This document shows, piece by piece, positions 32,875 through 42,024 of a stretch of 64,000 nucleotides of DNA (positions within the stretch are counted from its first letter, which is position 1; every line of letters starts with the position of its first letter). The notes beneath the pieces are model-generated. The model was not told where the DNA came from. It ran no database searches and worked only from the letters and a program-made list of their open reading frames with translations. This DNA is from Paracoccaceae bacterium (GTDB lineage Bacteria; Pseudomonadota; Alphaproteobacteria; Rhodobacterales; Rhodobacteraceae). Location: NCBI GenBank assembly GCA_021647745.1, contig JAKIUB010000014.1:1-64000 (forward strand), given 5' to 3'. The position numbers and the translations under genes are program-made.

Positions 32875-34076
32875 TGCGGCGTCCGCAGCAAAACCCACAT
32901 CGCCACAGCCGCTACGATCGCGCCGAGCAAAAACGGCGCGCCGGGAAAGTATAGCCCGCCCTCAAGGGTAAACAGCTTGAACATGCCGGTAAAAACCAGT
33001 GGCGCAATGATTGCGGCGAGGGATTCTATGCTGCCCAGAACCCCTTGCAAATCACCCTGCTCGCTATCCGGCACCTTCTTGGAAAGCACACCGTTTATGA
33101 CCGGGCCTGCCACCTCGCCAAGCGCGGCCACCGAGATCAGGGCAAAGACCATCCATGTCTCCAGCGCGAGGCTGATGCCGAGCATAGCAAGGATAATCGC
33201 CGAAATACCCAGTCGGATTGTCCTATACTCGCCCAAGCGGGGCAAAAGCCACCGGATCAGCACACCTTGCACAAACACCACCCCCAAGCCGTAGGCCGCC
33301 AGCGAAAACCCGATGGTGGCGGTGGACCAGTCAAACTTTTCTTTGCCATAAAAGCTCCAGACACTTGGATAGGCATAGCCGGCCAGCATCAGGCAAAACA
33401 CCACAATCAGCATCGGCCGCAGCTCGCGTTGGCTGATTGCATTGCGCAGGGCCGAAAAGGGATTGGCGCGCCGCCAAGTAAAACTGCGGCGTTTTTCCAC
33501 CGGCAAGGATTCCGGCAACAAAAACCACCCGAAGATAAAATTCAGCCCTGCAAACCCCGCCGCTGCAAAAAACGGCAGGCGGACATCTACCGCCCCGAGC
33601 ATACCGCCAATCGCAGGCCCGAGAATAAAGCCTATGCCAAAGGTTGCCCCGATCATGCCGAAATTTTTCGCCCGATCTTCAGGCGCGCTGATATCGGCGA
33701 TATAGGCTGTTGCGGTAGAGATCGTGGCCCCCGCGATCCCCGCCACCAGCCGACCAATAAACAATAGCGCAAAATTTCCGGCCAGCCCCATGATGATATA
33801 ATCAACAAATAATGCCGCAATGCCGGCCAGCAAAACCGGCCGCCGCCCGAAACGGTCTGAAAGGTTACCCAATATCGGCAGAAAGAAAAACTGCATCAAG
33901 GCATAAACAGCAACCAGAGCGCCGCCAAAAAGCGCGGCACTCGGCACATCTTCAAAGCCGAGATCTTCGAGCAGCTCCGGCATCACCGGAAATATCAACC
34001 CGATCCCGATAGCGTCCAGCAAAATGGTGGCGATAGCAAAGCCCATGCCCGCCTTATGTTTTTTAGCTATATTCAT
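32871..34076 (-). CDS. TetA-like major facilitator superfamily efflux transporter
   Basis: A 401-residue inner-membrane antiporter with 12 predicted helices. The MFS motif A between helices 2 and 3 reads GNLSDRFGRRPVLL, and helix 1 has the DAIGIGLIFPVMP pattern typical of the TetA group of drug:H+ antiporters. The substrate is unknown; a housekeeping role is as likely as resistance. It is transcribed toward the extensin-like gene and shares its stop bases. Confidence 0.88.
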   Translation of the reverse strand: MNIAKKHKAGMGFAIATILLDAIGIGLIFPVMPELLEDLGFEDVPSAALFGGALVAVYALMQFFFLPILGNLSDRFGRRPVLLAGIAALFVDYIIMGLAGNFALLFIGRLVAGIAGATISTATAYIADISAPEDRAKNFGMIGATFGIGFILGPAIGGMLGAVDVRLPFFAAAGFAGLNFIFGWFLLPESLPVEKRRSFTWRRANPFSALRNAISQRELRPMLIVVFCLMLAGYAYPSVWSFYGKEKFDWSTATIGFSLAAYGLGVVFVQGVLIRWLLPRLGEYRTIRLGISAIILAMLGISLALETWMVFALISVAALGEVAGPVINGVLSKKVPDSEQGDLQGVLGSIESLAAIIAPLVFTGMFKLFTLEGGLYFPGAPFLLGAIVAAVAMWVLLRTPH

Positions 34077-34087
34077 ACCGCAGATAT

Positions 34088-34121
34088 AATAAAGGCCCCG
34101 CAGGGTAGCGAGGCCTTTATT
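34088..34121. terminator. Terminator downstream of the ATP synthase operon
   Basis: AATAAAGGCC (34088-34097) pairs perfectly with GGCCTTTATT (34112-34121), 14-base loop. On the minus strand the arm ends in a T-rich stretch. It lies 15 bases after the atpC stop (34137) and 11 bases before the start of the MFS gene. Confidence 0.8.
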
Positions 34122-34136
34122 GGTATGATTATTGCG

Positions 34137-34535
34137 CTAAATTGCGTGGCGAATAAGCAGCTCGTGATGCTCTGCCACCCGTCGTGCGGCGGCCGCATTC
34201 TGGTGCTCTGTCGCGGCTTCAAGATCGGCCTTGGCGATATTATGGAACTCTTCCAGTATCTCCTTGGTCACCTCGCCTTTGGGCAGGGCATTTTCGGCCA
34301 AAACCGTAACTCCCTCTGCCGATATCTCGGCAAAGCCGCCGGTGACAAGGTATTCGGTGGTCTCCGCACCGGCCACAACCGTCACATAGCCCGGGCGCAG
34401 GGTGGTAACCAGTGGTTCATGGTTCGGCATTGCCACCATATCACCATCAGTGCCCGGAATGCTCACGCTTTCGGCTTGCAGTGAAGCCAGCTTACGCTCC
34501 GGGGATACCAGATCAAATTGCATTGTATCAGCCAT
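34137..34535 (-). CDS. atpC: ATP synthase F1 epsilon subunit
   Basis: Central-stalk subunit that regulates ATP hydrolysis. The 132-residue protein has the N-terminal beta-sandwich (MQFDLVSPERKLASLQAESVSIPGTDGDMVAMPNHEPLVTTLRPG) and a C-terminal helical region. Last gene of atpHAGDC, 12 bases after atpD. Confidence 0.95.
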   Translation of the reverse strand: MADTMQFDLVSPERKLASLQAESVSIPGTDGDMVAMPNHEPLVTTLRPGYVTVVAGAETTEYLVTGGFAEISAEGVTVLAENALPKGEVTKEILEEFHNIAKADLEAATEHQNAAAARRVAEHHELLIRHAI

Positions 34536-34547
34536 TGGTGGCCTCCT

Positions 34548-35975
<1,428 letters not shown>

Positions 35976-35990
35976 CAGTTTTTCTCCAGT

Positions 35991-36863
35991 TTAAAGCGCT
36001 TCAGCGCCCGAGATAATCTCGATCAATTCATTGGTAATCGCAGCCTGACGCGAGCGGTTATACTCGATGGTCAGTTTGTCGATCATTTCGCCAGCGTTGC
36101 GGGTCGCGTTGTCCATAGCAGACATCCGCGCGCCCTGCTCCGAGGCTCCATTTTCCAGCAGCGCCGTGAAAATCTGGGTCGAAACCGCACGCGGCAGCAA
36201 ATCATCCAGAATTTCGCTTTCTTCCGGCTCGAAGTCATAGAGCGTAGAGGAGGTCTCCTCGGCGACATCAAACTTGGCAGGAATAAGCTGAAGTGCGGTC
36301 GGGATCTGGGTCACAACCGATTCAAACCGGCTGTAAAAGATCGTTGCCACGTCAAACTCGGCCGTATCAAAACGCTTGATCAGGTCTTTGCCGATATTAG
36401 CCGCGTGTACATAGCCAAGGCGCTTAACCTCGGAATGGTCCACGTGATGGATCATGATATCGCCAAAATCACGCTTGAGCTGGTCACGGCCTTTTTTGCC
36501 AACGGTGATCATTTTCACCGTTTTGCCAGCTGCGACAAGCTCGTTTGCATGCGCCCGCGCCAATTTGGCAATCGACGAGTTAAACCCGCCGCACAGCCCG
36601 CGCTCGGAGGTAGCGACGATCAGCAGATGCACATCGTCTTTTCCCGTGCCGCGCAGAAGCAAAGGTGCGTTCTCGCTTTCAGCAGCGCCTTGAGCCAGAT
36701 TTCCAAGGACCGCGTTCATCCGCGCCGCATAAGGGCGCGCGTCTTCAGCGGATTCCTGGGCGCGGCGCAATTTCGCCGCAGCCACCATCTGCATGGCCTT
36801 GGTGATTTTCCGAGTGTTTTTAACACTCTGGATCCTCGTTTTTAGGTCTTTGAGGTTCGCCAT
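35991..36863 (-). CDS. atpG: ATP synthase F1 gamma subunit
   Basis: Rotor shaft of F1. The 290-residue protein begins MANLKDLKTRIQSVKNTRKITKAMQMVAAAKLRRAQ and ends with the conserved YNRSRQAAITNELIEIISGAEAL. Located between atpA and atpD as in the standard order. Confidence 0.98.
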   Translation of the reverse strand: MANLKDLKTRIQSVKNTRKITKAMQMVAAAKLRRAQESAEDARPYAARMNAVLGNLAQGAAESENAPLLLRGTGKDDVHLLIVATSERGLCGGFNSSIAKLARAHANELVAAGKTVKMITVGKKGRDQLKRDFGDIMIHHVDHSEVKRLGYVHAANIGKDLIKRFDTAEFDVATIFYSRFESVVTQIPTALQLIPAKFDVAEETSSTLYDFEPEESEILDDLLPRAVSTQIFTALLENGASEQGARMSAMDNATRNAGEMIDKLTIEYNRSRQAAITNELIEIISGAEAL

Positions 36864-36894
36864 TGGCTAAAACTCCTTTCCCTTAAGGCCAAAA

Positions 36895-38433
36895 TTACGC
36901 GAAGTCTTTTGCGAAAGCTTCGAGCACGGATTTGACGCTGTCATCCAGCTCACCTTTAACCTTGCGGTCATTATCGGTGATGTCTTTCAGCAGGTCGGCA
37001 TGGTTGGTGCGCAGGTGCGCCAGCAAGCCGGCCTCAAAGCGGCCAACGTCTTTAACGTCAACTTTATCAAGGTAGCCTTTGGTGCCGGCATAAATAACCA
37101 TAACCTGCTCGGCATTGGTCAGCGGCGAATATTGCGCCTGCTTCAGCAGCTCGGTCAGGCGCGCACCACGGGCAAGCAATGCCTGTGTAGCAGCATCCAG
37201 ATCAGAACCGAACTGGGCAAAAGCCGCCATCTCGCGGTACTGCGCCAGCTCCAGCTTCAGAGAGCCAGCCACAGACGACATCGCCTTGGTTTGCGCCGAA
37301 GAGCCAACCCGCGATACCGAAAGGCCTGTGTTAACCGCCGGACGGATGCCCGCGTTAAACAGCTCGGTTTCGAGGAAGATCTGACCATCGGTGATCGAAA
37401 TCACGTTGGTTGGAATAAATGCCGAAACATCGCCGCCCTGGGTTTCAATGATCGGCAGCGCGGTGAGCGAGCCAGAACCATAATCCGCGTTCAATTTCGA
37501 CGAACGCTCAAGCAAGCGAGAGTGAAGATAAAACACATCGCCCGGGTAAGCTTCACGTCCGGGTGGACGGCGCAGCAGCAAGGACATTTGGCGATAAGCC
37601 ACGGCCTGCTTGGAAAGGTCATCATAGATGATCAGCGCGTGGCGGCCATTGTCACGGAAATGCTCGGCCATCGCGGTGGCGCAATAAGGGGCGAGGAACT
37701 GAAGAGGTGCAGGGTCTGAAGCGGTCGCTGCCACAACGATGGAATATTCCATCGCGCCGTTTTCTTCCAGCTTGCGCACGAGTTGGGCCACGGTAGAGCG
37801 TTTTTGCCCGATCGCCACATATACGCAGTAAAGTTTTTTATACTCGTCATCACCAGCCGCGTCATTATACGCCTTCTGGTTCAGAACCGCATCCAGCGCC
37901 ACAGCTGATTTGCCGGTCTGGCGGTCACCAATGATCAGCTCGCGCTGGCCACGACCAACGGGAATAAGCGCATCAACAGATTTCAGGCCGGTTGCCATAG
38001 GCTCATGCACCGATTTACGCGGAATAATACCGGGGGCTTTCACATCGGCCACCGAGCGTTTTGTGGTTTTCAACGGGCCTTTGCCGTCAATCGGATTACC
38101 CAAGCCATCAACCACGCGGCCAAGCAGCTCGTCGCCCACGGGCACATCCACAATCGAGTTGGTGCGCTTTACAACGTCACCCTCTTTGATATCCCTGTCC
38201 GAACCGAAAATCACGATACCGACGTTATCAGTCTCGAGGTTCAGCGCCATTCCGCGGATACCACCGGGGAATTCAACCATTTCACCGGCCTGAACATTGT
38301 CCAACCCATATACACGCGCAATACCGTCACCAACTGACAGCACACGCCCCACTTCGGCGACTTCGGCCTCGGCACCAAAATTCTTGATCTGGTTCTTGAG
38401 AATCGCAGAGATTTCCGCGGCTTGGATGCTCAT
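36895..38433 (-). CDS. atpA: ATP synthase F1 alpha subunit
   Basis: Non-catalytic nucleotide-binding subunit of F1. The 512-residue protein has the P-loop GDRQTGKSAVALD and the signature PAVNTGLSVSRVGSSAQ. Its ATG at 38433 follows the atpH stop without any gap (TAAATG). Confidence 0.99.
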   Translation of the reverse strand: MSIQAAEISAILKNQIKNFGAEAEVAEVGRVLSVGDGIARVYGLDNVQAGEMVEFPGGIRGMALNLETDNVGIVIFGSDRDIKEGDVVKRTNSIVDVPVGDELLGRVVDGLGNPIDGKGPLKTTKRSVADVKAPGIIPRKSVHEPMATGLKSVDALIPVGRGQRELIIGDRQTGKSAVALDAVLNQKAYNDAAGDDEYKKLYCVYVAIGQKRSTVAQLVRKLEENGAMEYSIVVAATASDPAPLQFLAPYCATAMAEHFRDNGRHALIIYDDLSKQAVAYRQMSLLLRRPPGREAYPGDVFYLHSRLLERSSKLNADYGSGSLTALPIIETQGGDVSAFIPTNVISITDGQIFLETELFNAGIRPAVNTGLSVSRVGSSAQTKAMSSVAGSLKLELAQYREMAAFAQFGSDLDAATQALLARGARLTELLKQAQYSPLTNAEQVMVIYAGTKGYLDKVDVKDVGRFEAGLLAHLRTNHADLLKDITDNDRKVKGELDDSVKSVLEAFAKDFA

Positions 38434-38994
38434 TTATCCGACCTCTTTCATTGCATTTTGAAGATTGTTAAGTTTGCTGCGAAGCGAGCTGTCGATCATG
38501 AGTGAACCCACCTTCACAATAAGACCGCCAATAAGATCCTTATCCACGGTCACATTTACTTTCACGTCTTTGCCAACCGATTTTTTAAGCGCGGCGGCCA
38601 GTGCGGTGCTTTGCTTTTCGGTCAGAGCCTTGGCGGCGATCACATCCGCGCTCACCTCGCCGCGATCATCAGCGGCCAGTGCTTTTACCTGAGAGATCAT
38701 CGCAGGCAGCACATCAAGGCGGCGGTTTTCAGCCATCAGGGCCACGGTGTTGGAAACATCCGCCCCCAGCCCCATTTTATCGGTCAGGGCGCGCAGGGCT
38801 TTGCCTTGCTCCTCGCGGCTGAGCAATGGCGAGGTGATGACATCGCGCAAATCGGCGCTTTCATCAAGCGCCCCTTGCAGCGAATCAAGATCAGCCTCGA
38901 TAGCGGCCAGGCTTTTGGCCGCCTTGGCGATCTGGAACAATGCGATCGCATAGCGCCCCGAGGCCCCTGCGGTTATTGATGCTGTAGCAGACAC
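38434..38994 (-). CDS. atpH: ATP synthase F1 delta subunit
   Basis: Peripheral-stalk connector of F1 to Fo. 186 residues starting VSATASITAGASGRYAIALFQIAKA and containing VDKDLIGGLIVKVGSLMIDSSLRSKLNNL, the family C-terminal motif. I choose the GTG at 38994 because AAAGGGG sits 7 bases upstream and the N-terminus matches relatives; the longer frame with ATG at 39033 encodes an unlikely extension. First gene of the operon; the Fo genes are elsewhere, as is usual in this group. Confidence 0.95.
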   Translation of the reverse strand: MSATASITAGASGRYAIALFQIAKAAKSLAAIEADLDSLQGALDESADLRDVITSPLLSREEQGKALRALTDKMGLGADVSNTVALMAENRRLDVLPAMISQVKALAADDRGEVSADVIAAKALTEKQSTALAAALKKSVGKDVKVNVTVDKDLIGGLIVKVGSLMIDSSLRSKLNNLQNAMKEVG

Positions 38995-39323
38995 GAACAC
39001 CCCTTTATTCTCAACACCCGCTTGTGCGGGCAATAGCTTACCGTTCGGCGAGTCACATACAAACTCGTTGAAATCGTCGCGGTGATAGCAGAGGGTTGCG
39101 CTTGAGGCAAGAGAGCGGCCAAAACCCGTGGATCTGAGTTTATAAGTGCATTATCAATAAGTTAACCCAGTATTTTCGCTCGATGCGGCGCTTTACGCGG
39201 CATATTTGTTGATTTTTTTAGGGGGAGAGGCGGTGAATCGGGGAGATTTGGGAATGCAGGGTGGGTTTCAACTCACCATCAGCGGCGTGGTGGGTTAAAA
39301 CCCGCCCTACAATCCGGCTCTTC
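38995..39323. other. Intergenic region upstream of the ATP synthase operon (329 bases)
   Basis: Lies between atpH (start 38994) and the methyltransferase gene (stop 39324), both on the minus strand. It contains a small hairpin CCCGC(39017-39021)/GCGGG(39026-39030), the minus-strand -10-like hexamer TATAAA (39144-39139), a candidate for the atp promoter without a well spaced -35, and the two near-palindromes at 39260-39307. No gene is seen. Confidence 0.5.
39260..39307. repeat. Pair of near-palindromic repeat units
   Basis: GGTGGGTTTCAACTCACC (39260-39277) and GGTGGGTTAAAACCCGCC (39289-39306) are each close to self-complementary and are related in sequence; the second is followed by CTAC. They resemble small dispersed extragenic elements seen in marine alphaproteobacteria, by memory only. 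No other full copy was seen in this window. They also form hairpins at the end of the methyltransferase transcript's downstream neighbour region, so a terminator role is possible. Confidence 0.45.
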
Positions 39324-40073
39324 TCAGCCCCGCGCTGCAGGCTTAGGCCTGCCCAGCCCCTGCAATATCCCAACCGGCGCCTTAACCGCCTCGCGCAGCC
39401 CGCCTTTGGGCAGGGCGTATACCTGCTTGGTTGCCTCCAGCAATATCGCCCCGGCCCCAAGCCCGCCGCCCATGCGCGGTCCCCATTTTTCCCAAAACGG
39501 GGCCGATTTCAGCCAAAACCGCTTCTGGCTTGGCGGCGCAAATAGCGCCATCACATGGCGCTCGGCCTGAAAGCGGTGCAGGCGCAGGTAGCCCTCCAAC
39601 TGCCCCACGGAATAAGGCCGGCCATAGCCAAAAGGGGTGCCGTCAGACCTTGCCCATATCCCCGAACGATTGGGCACGATGAATACCACCTTGCCCCCCG
39701 GCGCCAACACCCGCCAAATTTCTGCCAGCAAGGCATCCGGCTGCTCGCAGGTTTCCAGCCCGTGCGCTACCACCAGCCGATCAAGGCTGCCCGCCACCAC
39801 GGGCCACGACACCTCCTCCACCAGCGCCGTCAGGTTCGCGGCGCCCGATGGCCAGTGCATCACGCCCTGTTGCCCCGGCATCAAGCCCAGCACCCGCTGC
39901 GCCTCGCCCATAAAGGGCCGCAGCACCGGCACGGCAAAGCCAAACCCCGCCACGTCCATGCCTTTCACATCGGGCCACAGCCCTCGCATAGCCCCCTGCA
40001 AGCCATGCTGCGCCGAGCGCCCCAGCTTGGTGCGATAATAAAAGTTCCGCAAATCTATGACATCGATATGCAT
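39324..40073 (-). CDS. Class I SAM-dependent methyltransferase
   Basis: A 249-residue protein with a degenerate class I methyltransferase fold: the region DRLVVAHGLETCEQPDALLAEIWRVLAPGGKVVFIVPNRSGIWAR is the typical post-motif I/II block of small methyltransferases. The glycine-rich motif I is atypical (DVAGFGFAVPVLRPF). I start it at the ATG at 40073 with AGGAGGG upstream. Divergent from the glyoxalase II gene, a pairing I recall from related genomes. The substrate is unknown. Confidence 0.82.
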   Translation of the reverse strand: MHIDVIDLRNFYYRTKLGRSAQHGLQGAMRGLWPDVKGMDVAGFGFAVPVLRPFMGEAQRVLGLMPGQQGVMHWPSGAANLTALVEEVSWPVVAGSLDRLVVAHGLETCEQPDALLAEIWRVLAPGGKVVFIVPNRSGIWARSDGTPFGYGRPYSVGQLEGYLRLHRFQAERHVMALFAPPSQKRFWLKSAPFWEKWGPRMGGGLGAGAILLEATKQVYALPKGGLREAVKAPVGILQGLGRPKPAARG

Positions 40074-40204
40074 TGGCCCTCCTCGGGTTTTCCCAATTCT
40101 AGCCACCTCCGGTCAACCGCGCAACGCCTGAAAAATTCAGCCATACCTTCCCCATTGCAAAGCCCGCCGCTTTCCGCCAAGATTTCCGAAAAGAAAGACG
40201 CGAA

Positions 40205-40924
40205 ATGACCCACGAAATCCTCACCATCCCCTGCCTTGCAGATAACTACGCCTACCTGCTCCATGACCTGGCCACCGGCACCACCGCTGTGATAGATGCC
40301 CCCGAGGCCGCCCCCATTCTGGCCGCTCTGGAAAGGAGGGGCTGGAGCCTCGACATGGTGCTGCTCACCCACCACCACTGGGACCATATCGACGGGCTGC
40401 CCGACCTGCTGGCAAAGACAACGCCCCGCATCATCGGTGCCGCTCAAGATGCCCACCGCCTTCCCAAGCTGGATATTGCTGTAAACGAAGGTGACATCAT
40501 CAAGGTCGGCAACCTGGAAGGGCGGATTATCGATGTCTCGGGCCACACACTAAACCACATAGCCTTCGCCTTTCCCGGTGCGGTATTTAGCGGTGACAGC
40601 CTGTTTGCGCTGGGCTGCGGGCGCGTTTTCGAGGGCGATATGGAAATGATGCATAACAGCCTGCAAAAACTTGCGGCGCTGCCCCCTGACACCCTTGTCT
40701 ATTCGGGCCACGAATACACCCTTGCCAATGCCGCATTCGCGCTGGAGGTCGAGCCGGAAAACACCGCGCTCATTGCCCGCGTACAAAAGATAAAACAGCT
40801 GCGGGCTAAAGGCATACCCACTGTGCCCGCCGCTTTATCGCTAGAGCTGGAGACAAACCCGTTTTTGCGCGCACGCACCGGCACTGAATTCGCCAAACTG
40901 CGCAGCGCCAAGGATAATTTCTAG
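40205..40924 (+). CDS. gloB: Hydroxyacylglutathione hydrolase (glyoxalase II)
   Basis: Hydrolyses S-D-lactoylglutathione to D-lactate in methylglyoxal detoxification. The 239-residue metallo-beta-lactamase-fold protein has the metal motif LTHHHWDHIDG, SGHTLNHIAF, FSGDSLFALGCGRVFEG and YSGHEYTLANAAF, all diagnostic of GloB. Its TAG stop is the start of the ribosome-binding site AGGAGG of the next gene. Confidence 0.94.
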   Translation: MTHEILTIPCLADNYAYLLHDLATGTTAVIDAPEAAPILAALERRGWSLDMVLLTHHHWDHIDGLPDLLAKTTPRIIGAAQDAHRLPKLDIAVNEGDIIKVGNLEGRIIDVSGHTLNHIAFAFPGAVFSGDSLFALGCGRVFEGDMEMMHNSLQKLAALPPDTLVYSGHEYTLANAAFALEVEPENTALIARVQKIKQLRAKGIPTVPAALSLELETNPFLRARTGTEFAKLRSAKDNF

Positions 40925-40933
40925 GAGGTGGCC

Positions 40934-41755
40934 GTGCCCACACAGAAAAACAACACCGGCCCGCTTGAAACCCGCCTTCATGTGCTAAGCTGGAATATAT
41001 GGTGGCAATTCGGACCATGGCGCGAGCGCGCAACGGCCATCGAAACCACAATCAGAGCCGCCAATCCCGACCTGATCGCCTTGCAGGAGGTTTGGGGAGA
41101 CAAGGTCGAAAATTTTGCAAAAATACTGGCGGGAAAGCTCGGCTACCATTATTTTTACGCCGATTGTATGACCATGAACGGAACCGGCTTTGGCAATGCT
41201 GTTCTTTCGCGCTGGCCAATCACAAAACCGGAAACAATCACCCTCTCCGGCGCAACCGGAACCGGTGAAACCCGTAATGCAATTTTCGCCCAAGTCGCGG
41301 GGCCACGTGGCGATATTCCGTTTTTTTGCACCCACCTCAACTGGCGCTATGACCAGAGCCATATTCGCCAGCAACAGGTATGTGAAATCGCCGAATTTGT
41401 AAAAACCTACGCAGCCGGAAAAATGCCCCCCATTCTGGGCGGAGACTTTAACGCCGAACCGATGAGCGACGAGATCCGCGCACTTACCGGGCTGTCCAAG
41501 GCCGCAGCCGACGGTCTTGTATTCCATGACGCATGGGCTGTCGCGGGCAAGGGCCAAGGCCACACCTGGAATAACGAAAACCCCTTTGTTGCCAGCAAAT
41601 TCGAGCCGGACCGCCGAATCGACTATATATTTTCAGGGTATCCGAAAGCGCGGGGGCGCGGGCATGTCACCGGCGCCCGAATAATCGGAAATGTCGCGAT
41701 AGACGGTATATGGCCAAGCGACCACTTCGGATTGCAAGCGGAAATCAGGTATTAA
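40934..41755 (+). CDS. Endonuclease/exonuclease/phosphatase family protein
   Basis: A 273-residue EEP-fold metal-dependent hydrolase, substrate unknown (DNA, phosphoinositide-like or lipid phosphodiester). Features: LSWNIWWQF, LIALQEVWGD, FFCTHLNWRYDQ, ILGGDFNAEPMS and the C-terminal RIDYIFSGYP...WPSDHFGLQAEI catalytic blocks. I choose the GTG at 40934, 5 bases after AGGAGG; a GTG two codons earlier lies inside that site. No signal peptide seen. Confidence 0.88.
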   Translation: MPTQKNNTGPLETRLHVLSWNIWWQFGPWRERATAIETTIRAANPDLIALQEVWGDKVENFAKILAGKLGYHYFYADCMTMNGTGFGNAVLSRWPITKPETITLSGATGTGETRNAIFAQVAGPRGDIPFFCTHLNWRYDQSHIRQQQVCEIAEFVKTYAAGKMPPILGGDFNAEPMSDEIRALTGLSKAAADGLVFHDAWAVAGKGQGHTWNNENPFVASKFEPDRRIDYIFSGYPKARGRGHVTGARIIGNVAIDGIWPSDHFGLQAEIRY

Positions 41756-42024
41756 GCCAGCCAAAAATATGAGCCTTTAGGCTGTAAACAATGCAGCCAC
41801 CCTCCAATCGACATCTGTTGCTAGTGCAACACATGCGCTCTTGATTGGGCGATGGCCTCGCTGCGCTCGGCGGATATTCCCGCGACCAAACCGCCTGATC
41901 ACCACAAATTTAGCCTATTTGAGACGATTTCCCTTGAAGCCTGACAAATAAACCCGAAGTTAAAAGGTAAGCATTAGGCTGCGTTTTGTGCAGCTGCATT
42001 TTGAATTCGGGCTAGGAGGGCAAT
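41756..42024. other. Intergenic region upstream of clpA
   Basis: 269 bases. Contains a perfect hairpin TGTTGC(41816-41821)-TAGT-GCAACA(41826-41831), the heat-shock-type promoter candidate at 41931-41958, and the clpA ribosome-binding site TAGGAGGG. The clpS adaptor gene that usually precedes clpA is absent. Confidence 0.5.
41931..41958 (+). promoter_or_regulatory. Possible RpoH (sigma-32) promoter of clpA
   Basis: CCCTTGAA (41931-41938) matches the heat-shock -35 consensus, followed after 14 bases by CCCGAA (41953-41958), a partial match to the -10 CCCCAT. Transcription would start near 41965, 60 bases before the clpA ATG. The -35 is convincing, the -10 weaker. Confidence 0.45.
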
